Below, piece by piece: positions 8,284 through 17,538 of a stretch of 64,000 nucleotides of DNA. Position 1 is the first letter of the stretch; each line of letters opens with the position of its first letter. Location: positions 32,016-96,015 of the forward strand of contig NZ_WWEM01000043.1 of assembly GCF_019308285.1 (NCBI RefSeq), written 5' to 3'. The DNA is from Flavobacterium quisquiliarum. Lineage in GTDB: Bacteria > Bacteroidota > Bacteroidia > Flavobacteriales > Flavobacteriaceae. The notes below the pieces were generated by a model, which was given only the letters and a program-made list of their open reading frames with translations, was not told where the DNA came from and made no database searches. The position numbers were made by a program, and so were the translations under genes.

Positions 8284-9570
8284 TTGAAACGTTTACTATT
8301 TACCCTGCTTATTATTGTATCCTTCAAAAGTGCGGCACAAATTACCGCCATTAAAGATACCATTGTGCTCTCTAGAAAACAGGCCGAAACTTTGTTTTTA
8401 GAGAAGAATATTTCTCTTATTTCCGAAAAGCTGAATATTGATATTGCCGAGGCTCAGGTTATTCAGGCTAAATTATGGCCCAATCCTACGCTTACTATTG
8501 GCGAAATCAATCTTTGGAGCAATGCTACTGCACAAGAATTACCTCCGTTATGGGGAAATTATGGAAAAACACAGCAAGTCAATGCAGAATTAGAGCAATT
8601 GATTCAGACCGCAGGAAAACGCAAAAAGATGATTGCCATGGAAAAAGTTAGCGCTGCTATCGCTAAGGAATACTTCAAAACTTTTCTGCGCAACCTAAAA
8701 ATCGAATTTAGAGGCAATCTTACCGAATTACAGTACAATCAGGCTCAAGAAGCCGTTTATCAAAAACAGCTTTCATCGATGCAGACTTTGCTGAAAGCGT
8801 ATGCCAATCAGGTCAAACAAGGAAACGTCGGCAAAGGCGAATACATCCGTCTGAAAGCTACAGAGCTTCAGTTTCTGAAAGAAATCAGTGATCTTCAAAA
8901 AGACAATAATGCCCTTCAGAAAGAACTTAAAGTTTTAATGAATCTGCCTGCAGAAAGTTTTATTAAACTTACAGAAGAAGGTTTTGTTCCTGATAATTCG
9001 AAAATCGAAAATCTCAACATAGGAAACCTGATGGCATCGGCAGTAGAAAATCGTCCCGACATGAAAGTGCTCAAACTCGGAAACGATTATAACGACACCA
9101 AATACAAATATGAAAAAGCCATGCGTACGCCAGATGTTACCCTTGGCGTAAGTTATGACCGAGGCGCGAGTTTAATGAATGACTTTGTGGGTGTTGGTTT
9201 CTCTCTTGATCTTCCGTTTTTTAACAGAAATAAAGGAAATATAAAAGCAGCCAAATTAGCCATCGATCAAGGAAAATTACAGACAGAAGAAAAAACCAAA
9301 AGCATTCAGTCTGAAGTCCTGCAGTCTTATGAAGATTTATTGGTTACCCAAAAATTATACGAAAGCGTCGAAGCCAATTATGAAGGAGATCTGGATAAAC
9401 TTTTGGAAGCCTATCGCAAAAACTTCATGCAAAAAAATACGAGCATGTTGGAATACCTTGATTTTGTTGATGCCTACTTAGACAACAAATCGATTTTGCT
9501 CAATTCTAAAATGGACCTGAATAAAAATCTCGAAGAACTGCGCTATATCTCTGGGCAGGAAATCAATTAA
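8284..9570 (+). CDS. TolC-family outer membrane channel of the HME-type RND pump
   Basis: This 428-aa protein begins at a TTG (8284) because the signal peptide (MKRLLFTLLIIVSFKSAAQ) needs it and no in-frame ATG is better placed. It has the repeated structure of the outer membrane efflux (OEP) family, with long alternating helices in two halves; motifs such as LWPNPTLTIGEI (about 62-73) and ENRPDMKVLKLG (about 256-267) are typical of CzcC/CusC-like channels. It forms the outer exit duct for the adaptor and permease encoded 27 bp and 1.1 kb downstream. It is not predicted to be a lipoprotein, unlike the second TolC in this window. Confidence 0.88.
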   Translation: MKRLLFTLLIIVSFKSAAQITAIKDTIVLSRKQAETLFLEKNISLISEKLNIDIAEAQVIQAKLWPNPTLTIGEINLWSNATAQELPPLWGNYGKTQQVNAELEQLIQTAGKRKKMIAMEKVSAAIAKEYFKTFLRNLKIEFRGNLTELQYNQAQEAVYQKQLSSMQTLLKAYANQVKQGNVGKGEYIRLKATELQFLKEISDLQKDNNALQKELKVLMNLPAESFIKLTEEGFVPDNSKIENLNIGNLMASAVENRPDMKVLKLGNDYNDTKYKYEKAMRTPDVTLGVSYDRGASLMNDFVGVGFSLDLPFFNRNKGNIKAAKLAIDQGKLQTEEKTKSIQSEVLQSYEDLLVTQKLYESVEANYEGDLDKLLEAYRKNFMQKNTSMLEYLDFVDAYLDNKSILLNSKMDLNKNLEELRYISGQEIN

Positions 9571-9597
9571 ACATCAATTTCTCAAAATAAAAAGATA

Positions 9598-10683
9598 ATG
9601 AAAAAACTTATAATCCCAATGCTTGGGTTAATGCTCGTTTACGGATGTGGCAAGAAAGAAGAAGTAAAAAAAGCTCCCGATGAAAAATTCTGCATCGATA
9701 AAGATTTAAAAGAAAAAATTACCATCGAAGCTGTTCAGAAACGTCCTGTAAGTGAATCTATAAACCTTACTGGAAATATTACGTACAACAGCGATCATGT
9801 AGTTCAATTTAACAGTCTTGTTGAAGGCATTATAACCAAAACTACTTTTTCATTGGGCGATTATGTTCGAAAAGGACAGGTTTTGGCCGAAATAAAAAGC
9901 ACCGAATTAAACAGCATGCAGTCTGAAAGCAAATCGCTTCAATCGCAGATTACTGTGGCGCAGCGAAACTTACAATCGGTAAAATCGATGTATGAAGACG
10001 GTATTTCTTCACAGAAAGATTTAATGCAGGCACAAAGCGAACTAGATGTTTTAAAATCGTCTCTTGAAAATGTAAGAGCCAATCTCGCTATGTTCAGCGC
10101 CAGCAGCGAAAGATCTGTTTTTCAAATCAAAGCACCGACTGAAGGCTATATTGTAGACAAAAACATAAGTCCGGGAATGCAGATTACAGACGGCAGTGAT
10201 CCGCTTTTTACGATTTCTGACTTAAAAGAAATCTGGGTTATGGTTAATGTTTATACCAGTAATCTAAAAAATGTAACCGAAAATATGGCTGTAGATGTTA
10301 CAACGCCAGCTTATCCGGGAGAAATTTTTAAAGGAAAAATAAAAATGATGGCTAAAGTTTTTGATGCCGATGAACATGTCCTAAAAGCCCGAATTGTAAT
10401 GGAAAACAAAAACCTGAAACTAAAACCAGGAATGACTGCCGATATTATTATCGATAAAAGCCTTGGTGGCGAAGCTCTTGCCGCTGTTCCAGCAAAAGCT
10501 GTGATTTTTGACAATAACCGTGACCACATTTTAATTTATAAAAACGACTGTACGATTGAAACCAGAGAAATTAATCCGGTTATCAAAAACAACAACTGGG
10601 TGTATTTTGACAAAGGCGTTAAGGAAGGCGAAATGGTCATTACCAAAAATCAGCTTTTAATTCACGAAAGATTAAAAAACTAA
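9598..10683 (+). CDS. RND periplasmic adaptor (CusB/CzcB-like lipoprotein)
   Basis: A 361-aa membrane fusion protein with a lipobox (LMLVYGC, Cys17), a barrel-sandwich hybrid domain (VEGIITKTTFSLGDYVRKGQVL, residues split around a helical hairpin), a short alpha-hairpin at about 105-165 and the beta-barrel LKPGMTADIIID. It connects the TolC-type channel just upstream (27 bp) with the large permease just downstream (33 bp). Its short hairpin and the CzcA-like partner place it in the heavy-metal efflux class, though no N-terminal metal-binding methionine cluster is visible. Anchoring to the inner membrane by a lipid is expected. Confidence 0.9.
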   Translation: MKKLIIPMLGLMLVYGCGKKEEVKKAPDEKFCIDKDLKEKITIEAVQKRPVSESINLTGNITYNSDHVVQFNSLVEGIITKTTFSLGDYVRKGQVLAEIKSTELNSMQSESKSLQSQITVAQRNLQSVKSMYEDGISSQKDLMQAQSELDVLKSSLENVRANLAMFSASSERSVFQIKAPTEGYIVDKNISPGMQITDGSDPLFTISDLKEIWVMVNVYTSNLKNVTENMAVDVTTPAYPGEIFKGKIKMMAKVFDADEHVLKARIVMENKNLKLKPGMTADIIIDKSLGGEALAAVPAKAVIFDNNRDHILIYKNDCTIETREINPVIKNNNWVYFDKGVKEGEMVITKNQLLIHERLKN

Positions 10684-10716
10684 TTATCCCCAAAACGGAT
10701 AAATACAATACAAGAC

Positions 10717-13700
10717 ATGAAAAAATTTGTACAAGGTTTAGTAGCTTTTTCGCTAAAAAACTCCCTCATCGTTTTTTTCTTTACCGCTATTTTACTGGTT
10801 TCGGGTATAGTAAGCTACATCCACACGCCTATTGAAGCCTTTCCCGATGTAACTAATACAAGGGCGAGAATCATTACACAATGGCCGGGAAGAAGTGCCG
10901 AGGAAGTAGAAAAATTCATCACGCTTCCGATATCCAAACAAATGAACACTATTCCGAAAAAAGCAGAAGTGCGTTCTATTTCGCTTTTCGGATTATCAGT
11001 AGTAACGGTATTATTTGATGACGGTGTGGAAGATTTTTATGCACAGCAATATGCCTCAAACCGTATGGGCGGACTTGATCTTCCTGAAGGAGCCGATGCA
11101 GAAATTGATCCGCCTTCTGGAGCAACGGGCGAAATCTTTCGATATGTTATTAAAAGTGATCTGCCTATAAAAGAAATTCAGGCAATTCAGGATTGGGTTA
11201 TTGAAAGAGAATTGGTTGCCGTTCCCGGAGTTGCTGATGTGGTAAGTTTTGGCGGGGAAGAAAAAATGTTCGAAATCAAAATTAACCCGACACAGCTAGA
11301 AAATTACAATTTATCGGCATTAGATGTTTACGAAGCCGTTTCAAAAAGTAATATCAATGTCGGTGGAGATGTCATTCAGCGTGGCGATCAGGCTTATGTC
11401 GTTCGTGGTGTTGGTTTAATTAATAAGGTCGAAGATATTGGTAATATTTTAATTGAAACCAAAGGCGGAGCTCCCGTTTTGGTAAAACACGTAGCCGAAG
11501 TTTCGATCTCGGCAAAACCAAGATTAGGACAAGTTGGTTTGGACGGAAATGACGATGTAGTCGAAGGAATCGTAGTGATGCTTCGTGGAGAAAACCCAGG
11601 CGAAGTGATCAAAAAGCTTAAAGAACGCCTGACCGAACTTAACGAAAGAGTTTTACCAGACAATGTCAAAATAGTTCCGTTTATCGATCGTACGGAATTG
11701 GTTAATACAACCGTAAAAACCGTTACCAAAAACCTGACAGAAGGTATTTTACTGGTATCACTAATCGTATTTATTTTTCTTTACAACTGGAGAACTTCTT
11801 TGATTGTGGCTTCTGTAATTCCGCTTTCGTTTTTGTTTGCTATTGTAATGCTGCGAATTCAGGGATTACCTGCGAATTTAATTTCGATGGGAGCTTTAGA
11901 TTTTGGATTACTACTCGAAGGAACGCTCGTTATTGTCGAACAAGTTTTTGTATCCCTCGAAAAGAAAGCACATAAAGTCGGAATGGAGCGTTTTAACAAT
12001 ATGAGTAAAATGGGATTGATCAAGAAAAGTGTTGGTAGTGTGGCTACTTATATTTTCTTCGCCCTGATTATTTTGATTGTGGCTTTAATGCCTATTTTCT
12101 CTTTCACTAAAGTAGAAGGAAAAATGTTCTCTCCCCTGGCCTTTACTTTAAGTTATGCGCTTTTGGGATCGTTAATCTTATCGCTTACCTATGTTCCAGC
12201 CATGTGTAAAGTGATGCTGACGAAAAACATTGTCGAAAAAGAAAACATGATTTCACGTTTCTTTAGAGAGAATCTTTACAAACTGTTTCAATGGAGCACC
12301 AAACATCGTAAAATTACTATTTATGCCTTTTTAGCTTTATTAGCAATTTGTTGCGCTAGGTTTGCTTTTTATGGATCAGAATTTATTCCGAAACTGAACG
12401 AAGGAGCTATTTATGTGAGAGCAACGCTTCCAAACAGTATCAATCTCGATGAATCTGTAAGATTGACTAAGGAAATGAAAGCCAAAATCAGGAAGTTTGA
12501 AGAAGTAAAATTTGTGCTTTCGCAGACGGGAAGACCAAACGACGGAACCGACCCCACAGGATTTTTTAATATCGAATTCCATATCGAATTAAAACACAAA
12601 GACGAATGGAAACATGATATCAGTAAGGAAGAACTAATTGCCGAAATCAAAAAAATACTCGATGTATATCCCGGAATTGCTTTTGGTTTCAGCCAGCCAA
12701 TTCAGGATAATGTGGAGGAATATGTTGCCGGAGTCAAAAGTCCGCTGGCGATAAAGATTTTTGGAAGCGATCTTTTTCAATTGGAAGAAATGGCGGCAAA
12801 AGTGGCTAATTCGATCAAAGACGTAAAAGGAATTGAAGATATTAATGTCTACAAAAATATCGGTTTACCCGAATTACGAATTCAGCTTGACGACGAAAAA
12901 ATGGCCCGTTATGCCGTTACGACAGCCGATGCACAAGCCGTGATCAGAATGACCATTGGCGGACAGGCCGCAACCAAATTTTATGATGACGAAAAAGTAT
13001 TTGACATAACCCTGCGTTTCGAAAAAGAATACCGAGATTCAAAACAAAAAATTGAAGGCATTCTTATTCCAACCATGAATGGCAAAAAAGTACCGCTAAA
13101 AGAAATTGCAACAGTAGATTATAAAACTGGGCCAACTTTTATTTATCGTGAAGGAAACAGCCGTTATATCGCGGTAGGTTTTAGCATTGAAGGACGAGAC
13201 TTGGGAAGTACAATCGACGAAGCGCAGAAAAAAGTTGCTGCCGAAGTAAAACTTCCGAAAGAAAATGTCATGAAATGGGCAGGAGAATTTGAAAGTAAAG
13301 AAAGAGCCACCAAACAATTGGCCATGATTATTCCAGTCGTTTTAGTTCTGATTTTATGTCTGCTGTATTTTAACTTTGGCAACTTCAAAGACACTATGAT
13401 TGCTGTAACTGCAATGCCTTACGCCTTTATTGGCGGATTCCTTTCTCTTTGGGTAACAGGAACTGTTTTCGGAATCTCGGCAGGAATTGGATTTATTATT
13501 CTCTTTGGAGTCAGTGCCATCGATAGTATTGTCCTCATTGGAATGATTAGGGAAAATATGAGAGCGGGAATGCATTTAAAAGACGCTATTGCACATGGAA
13601 TTCATAGCCGAATTCGTCCTATTGTGATGATTGCCCTCATGGGATCTTTAGGATTATTGCCTGCTGCTTTATCAACCGGAATGGGATCTGAAGTGCAAAA

Positions 13701-13821
13701 GCCGTTAGCCATTATGATTGTGGGCGGTTTAATAACTTGCATGATTTTATCACTGACAGTTTTACCGCAAGTATTTTATCTAGTTTACCGCAAAAAAGAT
13801 CCAAGCAACACAGAATCTTAA
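10717..13821 (+). CDS. CusA/CzcA-family heavy-metal RND permease
   Basis: This 1034-aa protein has the twelve-helix RND layout with two large periplasmic loops. N-terminal TM1 is followed by PIEAFPDVTN, the TM4 region contains GALDFGLLLEGTLVIVEQ (residues 392-409), and the second half repeats the pattern with a C-terminal TM bundle ending near 1020. It exports metal ions such as Cu(I)/Ag(I) or Zn/Co/Cd by proton antiport in the inner membrane; the ion is not fixed by sequence. In CzcA the TM4 signature has Asp, Asp, Glu; here the equivalent positions read Asp395, Glu401, Glu408, a conservative swap at the middle site. It is the last gene of the RR-HK-TolC-adaptor operon, closed by a terminator at 13843-13879. 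Confidence 0.92.
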   Translation: MKKFVQGLVAFSLKNSLIVFFFTAILLVSGIVSYIHTPIEAFPDVTNTRARIITQWPGRSAEEVEKFITLPISKQMNTIPKKAEVRSISLFGLSVVTVLFDDGVEDFYAQQYASNRMGGLDLPEGADAEIDPPSGATGEIFRYVIKSDLPIKEIQAIQDWVIERELVAVPGVADVVSFGGEEKMFEIKINPTQLENYNLSALDVYEAVSKSNINVGGDVIQRGDQAYVVRGVGLINKVEDIGNILIETKGGAPVLVKHVAEVSISAKPRLGQVGLDGNDDVVEGIVVMLRGENPGEVIKKLKERLTELNERVLPDNVKIVPFIDRTELVNTTVKTVTKNLTEGILLVSLIVFIFLYNWRTSLIVASVIPLSFLFAIVMLRIQGLPANLISMGALDFGLLLEGTLVIVEQVFVSLEKKAHKVGMERFNNMSKMGLIKKSVGSVATYIFFALIILIVALMPIFSFTKVEGKMFSPLAFTLSYALLGSLILSLTYVPAMCKVMLTKNIVEKENMISRFFRENLYKLFQWSTKHRKITIYAFLALLAICCARFAFYGSEFIPKLNEGAIYVRATLPNSINLDESVRLTKEMKAKIRKFEEVKFVLSQTGRPNDGTDPTGFFNIEFHIELKHKDEWKHDISKEELIAEIKKILDVYPGIAFGFSQPIQDNVEEYVAGVKSPLAIKIFGSDLFQLEEMAAKVANSIKDVKGIEDINVYKNIGLPELRIQLDDEKMARYAVTTADAQAVIRMTIGGQAATKFYDDEKVFDITLRFEKEYRDSKQKIEGILIPTMNGKKVPLKEIATVDYKTGPTFIYREGNSRYIAVGFSIEGRDLGSTIDEAQKKVAAEVKLPKENVMKWAGEFESKERATKQLAMIIPVVLVLILCLLYFNFGNFKDTMIAVTAMPYAFIGGFLSLWVTGTVFGISAGIGFIILFGVSAIDSIVLIGMIRENMRAGMHLKDAIAHGIHSRIRPIVMIALMGSLGLLPAALSTGMGSEVQKPLAIMIVGGLITCMILSLTVLPQVFYLVYRKKDPSNTES

Positions 13822-13842
13822 TCTTACTTATATAAATTTAGG

Positions 13843-13881
13843 AAAAGCACCTTTAGACATTTTGTTTGAAGGTGCTTTTAT
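13843..13881 (+). terminator. Terminator of the heavy-metal efflux operon
   Basis: A perfect 11-bp stem (13843-13853 with 13869-13879) with a 15-nt loop ends in a T run, 22 bp after the permease stop codon. Confidence 0.75.
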
Positions 13882-13997
13882 TGAAATAATACAAATCTAA
13901 AAAATACCTTATACTAATACAATTAAAACTTTTAAGGGTAAAACATATTAAACCAGATTTTTAAATATACGTCAAAAATGATTTTAATCTTTTTTTT

Positions 13998-14423
13998 ATG
14001 AAACACCAAACCAACAATCAGAATATTAGCGGACTGTCAAAAGAAGAGCTGTTAAATCACGTAAAACTTAGTATAAATCCTAAATTTCAAGACTGGGTTT
14101 TATTCCAAAACGGAACATATATCATTTTTGATGACGCAGATAGCATTGCTGACATAGAAAGCGAAGCCATAAAACTTATAAAAGAATTTGGTCCAGTTAA
14201 CTCTGGAGGGCGATCTGAAGATTTTGATGTTACCGATTTAAACAAAACTAAAGGCTGGATTGTTTCAGGATACGGATACGGCATTTATACGTATGTACAT
14301 CCAAGCGAAATAAAATCTAAAATCCCAGATATTATTGAAATCGGCTTATACGGACGTACTAAGAGAGACTTGGATGGCAATACTCTTATTGTAATCCATA
14401 TCAACCGAAAATTAAAATCATAA
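13998..14423 (+). CDS. Hypothetical protein, 141 aa
   Basis: A cytoplasmic protein without signal peptide. Its middle reads FQNGTYIIFDDADSIADIE (about residues 36-54), followed by GWIVSGYGYGIYTYV (about 90-104) and a basic C-terminus. The look is of a compact alpha/beta domain, and I do not recognise a named family. It starts at an ATG 116 bp after the efflux operon terminator and stands as a single gene convergent with mscS. Codon use is in line with the surrounding chromosomal genes. Confidence 0.7.
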   Translation: MKHQTNNQNISGLSKEELLNHVKLSINPKFQDWVLFQNGTYIIFDDADSIADIESEAIKLIKEFGPVNSGGRSEDFDVTDLNKTKGWIVSGYGYGIYTYVHPSEIKSKIPDIIEIGLYGRTKRDLDGNTLIVIHINRKLKS

Positions 14424-14451
14424 AGAAATTTAAAAACTCTTAATCCCTATT

Positions 14452-15264
14452 CTACTTCAGTACAAACCCATTTTCCTTCAATGTATTCAAAACTTCGCCA
14501 ATGATTTTAGAACGACATTCAGAGTTTTTGCCATACGGTCCCGTTTTTACCCAATATCGAATATTAAGCTGAATGACACCTGCAGCCGCAACATCGGTAA
14601 TAACCGCAGCGTTTTCGTAATCTTTATCCGTTACATCTTCATTATTATGAAGCACTTCTTTTACGAGTTCGATGGCGCGCTGATAATCTGAACCGTATTC
14701 TAGTCCTACGGTAAAAGTCTGCAAAAGAAAACCTTCGCTGTTGTAGTTAATTAGTGTATTTTTAATTAAAAGTGCATTAGGAATATAAATGATTTTAGAA
14801 TCACTTTTTACTTCAGTATCACGAAGATTCAGGTTGATGACTTCGCCTTTAACACCATTGCTTTCGATAATATCTCCAATATTAAAAGGACGTTTGAAAG
14901 CCAGTAGAATTCCGGCAAGGAAATTTTCGCCTATATCTTTAAGTGCAAAACCAATAACAAAAGCAGAAATTCCTGCTCCCGCAAGCATGCTTTGCGCAAC
15001 TCCATCAAGTCCGATAATTCGGAACATAAATAAAATTCCAATAATAATTAGAACCGACTTGATTAATCGAGCAATAAAAACAGCCAAAAGCCGGTCATGC
15101 ATTTTCATTTTAAGGCGATTACCCGCAAAAATACCAACTCGAGTAGCAATAAACCAAGAAATAAGAACAACTAAAATTGCTAAAACAAATTTTGGCGTAA
15201 GATCAACAATACTGTAATAATAATTTTCTAAATGTTTAAAAACGTCCTGAACAAAATCTTCCAT
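14452..15264 (-). CDS. mscS: Small-conductance mechanosensitive channel, MscS family
   Basis: The 270-aa product has three N-terminal membrane helices (about 22-44, 62-84 and 92-118); the third pore-lining helix is rich in Ala and Gly (MLAGAGISAFVIGFALKDIG). Then comes the conserved beta domain (FNIGDIIESNGVKGEVINLNLRDT) and an alpha/beta C-terminal domain ending in LNTLKENGFVLK. It opens under membrane tension to release solutes on osmotic downshock. Length is close to that of E. coli MscS. It is a single gene, convergent with the 141-aa hypothetical gene. Confidence 0.93.
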   Translation of the reverse strand: MEDFVQDVFKHLENYYYSIVDLTPKFVLAILVVLISWFIATRVGIFAGNRLKMKMHDRLLAVFIARLIKSVLIIIGILFMFRIIGLDGVAQSMLAGAGISAFVIGFALKDIGENFLAGILLAFKRPFNIGDIIESNGVKGEVINLNLRDTEVKSDSKIIYIPNALLIKNTLINYNSEGFLLQTFTVGLEYGSDYQRAIELVKEVLHNNEDVTDKDYENAAVITDVAAAGVIQLNIRYWVKTGPYGKNSECRSKIIGEVLNTLKENGFVLK

Positions 15265-15621
15265 AATAATCAGCGTAAAAAGTAAAACTTTAAATTACGT
15301 TTTCAGAAACAGATGAGTTTACAGGATTTACCTATAATTTTATAAAATCTATCGTTAATATTCTTCTGCTATTACAACAATTTAGTTCAGGAAGGCAAGT
15401 TGTTTTTTTTACGAAAGTACTTAGGTAAAAAAATTATTTAAGTTCAAATTTGTAAAGAAAAAAAACTTCAACACTCTGAGCCTTTGTAACTTCATCTTAT
15501 CTAACTTTTTAAATTTAAACTTTTTATAGTGTTTTTATAACTTTTAAGAGTCATTGCGCCAGTATTTTAAACCCTAATTTTACAGAACTCGTAAATGATA
15601 TAGTACTTAAAATAATTTATT
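15265..15621. other. Spacer between mscS and the tandem paralogue pair
   Basis: This 357-bp AT-rich spacer separates two divergent genes, so it must hold promoters for both. I see no clear TAnnTTTG box, palindrome or small coding frame in it. Confidence 0.5.
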
Positions 15622-16095
15622 ATGCAGACGATACAAAAAGTTATTAAACTACTATCTAAAAAATACAAATCACGTATTTCTATTCTTAATAATAATCTAG
15701 ACGGTAAATTTAGTTCTATGCTGGATAACAAGAATGGCACCATGTTTTCTGTCTCTTATGATTCTTTATATATATTCAAGGATTCAAATGACAATCTGTG
15801 GTCTACCACACCAAAGTCTTTTGTTTATAATGAAAAGAAATATTATCCAAGAGTAGGACAAGAATACACAAGGAAGGATGGCATTAAATATACTTTTACA
15901 ACAAAAGAACATGTTCTAGAAAAAGCTGTAGCCTATTTTGAAAAATTTACTGATCCTAACTACGGAATTAAGATCGTAAACCAAAAATTGTTTTTCTATG
16001 AAGGACATGATAAAACAAAAAAAATCAATTTAAACCTTCATAAGTTTAAAGCCCGAATGTTTGACAAAACTGACACTTATGTTTCTTTCAATTAA
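15622..16095 (+). CDS. Hypothetical protein, 157 aa (paralogue 1 of a tandem pair)
   Basis: The first ~110 residues align along their whole length with the product of 16467-16811: both share LLSKKY.S.ISIL near the N-terminus, then LDN.NGT.F.VS, LY.FKD, NLW, YP..G..Y and TFTTKE, and a YFEK near residue 110. This copy has an extra ~45-residue C-terminal tail that repeats aromatic and lysine residues (LFFYEGHDKTKKINLNLHKF). It is soluble with no signal peptide and no family I recognise. The pair most likely arose by duplication and has since diverged to about half identity by eye. Confidence 0.7.
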   Translation: MQTIQKVIKLLSKKYKSRISILNNNLDGKFSSMLDNKNGTMFSVSYDSLYIFKDSNDNLWSTTPKSFVYNEKKYYPRVGQEYTRKDGIKYTFTTKEHVLEKAVAYFEKFTDPNYGIKIVNQKLFFYEGHDKTKKINLNLHKFKARMFDKTDTYVSFN

Positions 16096-16466
16096 AAATA
16101 CACTGATAAACCACTATCAGTAACGACACTAAAAAAGGCGGTTCAGAAACGATATAACCTGCGTTTCGCTTTTATTTTAGTAATTACTTTAACTGTATGC
16201 ATTTTTTAATGCCGCATTTTTAAAATTTTGATTTGGTTTTAAAATGCAAAATTACAATTTACTCAAAAGGGCAGCACTTTAATTAGTTGCTGTCTTTTTT
16301 TTAACCTCATTCGAAACCTAAAAACAAACTTTTACAACATAAAACCAACTCAAAAATACTTTGTAAAAAAAACTTATTTTAATACAAAAAAAACTTTTAG
16401 TGGCTGAATCGATAAAATTCGTAATTTTAAATTTACAGTTTCAAAGACAAAAAAAATCCACATGTT
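16096..16466. other. Spacer between the paralogues with a terminator and a repeated leader-like sequence
   Basis: A small palindrome lies at 16111-16128. From 16154 the sequence resembles the stretch after the first adaptor gene (331-410): both begin ATAACCTGCGTTT and share ACTGTAYGCATT further on. A hairpin followed by T8 at 16270-16302 ends this segment. The rest is AT-rich leader for the second paralogue. Confidence 0.55.
16270..16302 (+). terminator. Terminator between the paralogues
   Basis: A 7-bp stem (16270-16276 with 16288-16294, with G-T pairs allowed) is followed by eight T residues. Confidence 0.6.
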
Positions 16467-16811
16467 ATGCCACTAACAAAAAAAATCACGGACTTACTGT
16501 CTAAAAAATACAATTCCAATATTAGTATTTTAGGCACATATACCAGCAGTAAATACACGTCTATACTGGATAATGATAATGGAACAATCTTCATTGTATC
16601 TGACGCTGACCTCTACTCCTTTAAAGATCAGGATAGGAATCTCTGGGTAAACGTTACTGATTCCTTTCATGCAGACGGAAAAGAACATTATCCTAAAATG
16701 GGAGAATCATACAAACTTGATCATGGAGTGCAATACAGTTTTACCACAAAAGAGGCAATTGTTGAAATGGCCACCGATTATTTTGAAAAGCACAAACACA
16801 ATATTGCTTAA
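16467..16811 (+). CDS. Hypothetical protein, 114 aa (paralogue 2 of a tandem pair)
   Basis: This shorter copy of the family at 15622-16095 keeps the common core (LLSKKYNSNISIL, LDNDNGTIF, LYSFKD, NLWV, YPKMGESY, SFTTKEAIVEMA, YFEK) and stops right where the longer paralogue begins its C-terminal tail. It begins at an ATG (16467), is soluble, and is followed by its own terminator. No known family is recognised. Independent terminators after each copy suggest each is transcribed from its own promoter. Confidence 0.7.
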   Translation: MPLTKKITDLLSKKYNSNISILGTYTSSKYTSILDNDNGTIFIVSDADLYSFKDQDRNLWVNVTDSFHADGKEHYPKMGESYKLDHGVQYSFTTKEAIVEMATDYFEKHKHNIA

Positions 16812-16865
16812 ACTATGTTTTAAATATTATATCCTTATACAATCACTTCAATAAATCTATCAATA

Positions 16866-16894
16866 CAGTACTCTCAGAAGTGCTGTTTTTTTTT
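16866..16894 (+). terminator. Terminator after paralogue 2
   Basis: A 7-bp stem (16866-16872 with 16879-16885, one wobble) is followed by nine T residues. Confidence 0.65.
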
Positions 16895-16983
16895 GTTAGA
16901 CAACCACTATTTCCTACAAAAAAAGAGTCTAACTTGTTTCCTTTTGTATATATTTGCTCCCTAACCTATTAAAATTTTAAGTT

Positions 16984-17538
16984 ATGTTTATTGTTATAAT
17001 ACTTCTTGTATTTATCTTTATTGGTGTATTAATTTATAATTCGCTTATTGGAAAAAAGAATCAGGTAACCAACGCTTTTTCGGCTATTGATGTGATGCTG
17101 AAAAAACGTTTTGATCTAATTCCGAATCTTGTAGAAGTGGTAAAACAATACACCAATTACGAACAAAGCACTTTAACTAAAATTACAGAATTACGTGCGC
17201 AAGCAAATTCTGGTTCTCTAACAGAAGCTGAGAAAACTAGTCTGGACACTCAATTAAGCACTGCTGTAAAAGGTTTGATGGTTCAAGTTGAAAATTATCC
17301 AGATTTAAAAGCCAATACCAATTTTTTAAATTTACAATCTACTTGGACAGAAAGCGAAGAGCAAATCGCCGCAGCAAGAAGAACCTATAATGCTGCTGTA
17401 ACCGATTACAACAATGCGATTATGATGTTCCCTGGAAATCTATTTTCTGGAATGCTGAATTATACTAAAATCGATGTTTTGGAAACACCAGAAGAAGAAC
17501 GTAAAAACATTAGTGCAAAAGAGCTTTTTAACAATTAA
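16984..17538 (+). CDS. lemA: LemA family protein
   Basis: The 184-aa protein begins with one membrane helix (MFIVIILLVFIFIGVLIYNSLI), then shows the LemA signature: KNQVTNAFSAIDVMLKKRFDLIPNLVEVVKQYTNYE at 24-60. The rest is helical, with AARRTYNAAVTDYNNAIMMFP (about 130-150) typical of the family. LemA proteins are membrane-anchored helical bundles of unclear function. A TATATTTG box at 16949-16956 could be its -7 element. The stop overlaps the start of the DUF3137 gene by 1 bp, so they are co-translated. Confidence 0.92.
   Translation: MFIVIILLVFIFIGVLIYNSLIGKKNQVTNAFSAIDVMLKKRFDLIPNLVEVVKQYTNYEQSTLTKITELRAQANSGSLTEAEKTSLDTQLSTAVKGLMVQVENYPDLKANTNFLNLQSTWTESEEQIAAARRTYNAAVTDYNNAIMMFPGNLFSGMLNYTKIDVLETPEEERKNISAKELFNN

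Noticed and set aside
14789..15217. Forward 142-codon frame within mscS
   Set aside because: Complete antisense shadow of the MscS gene; rich in Arg, Ser and Pro as expected for a reverse frame.
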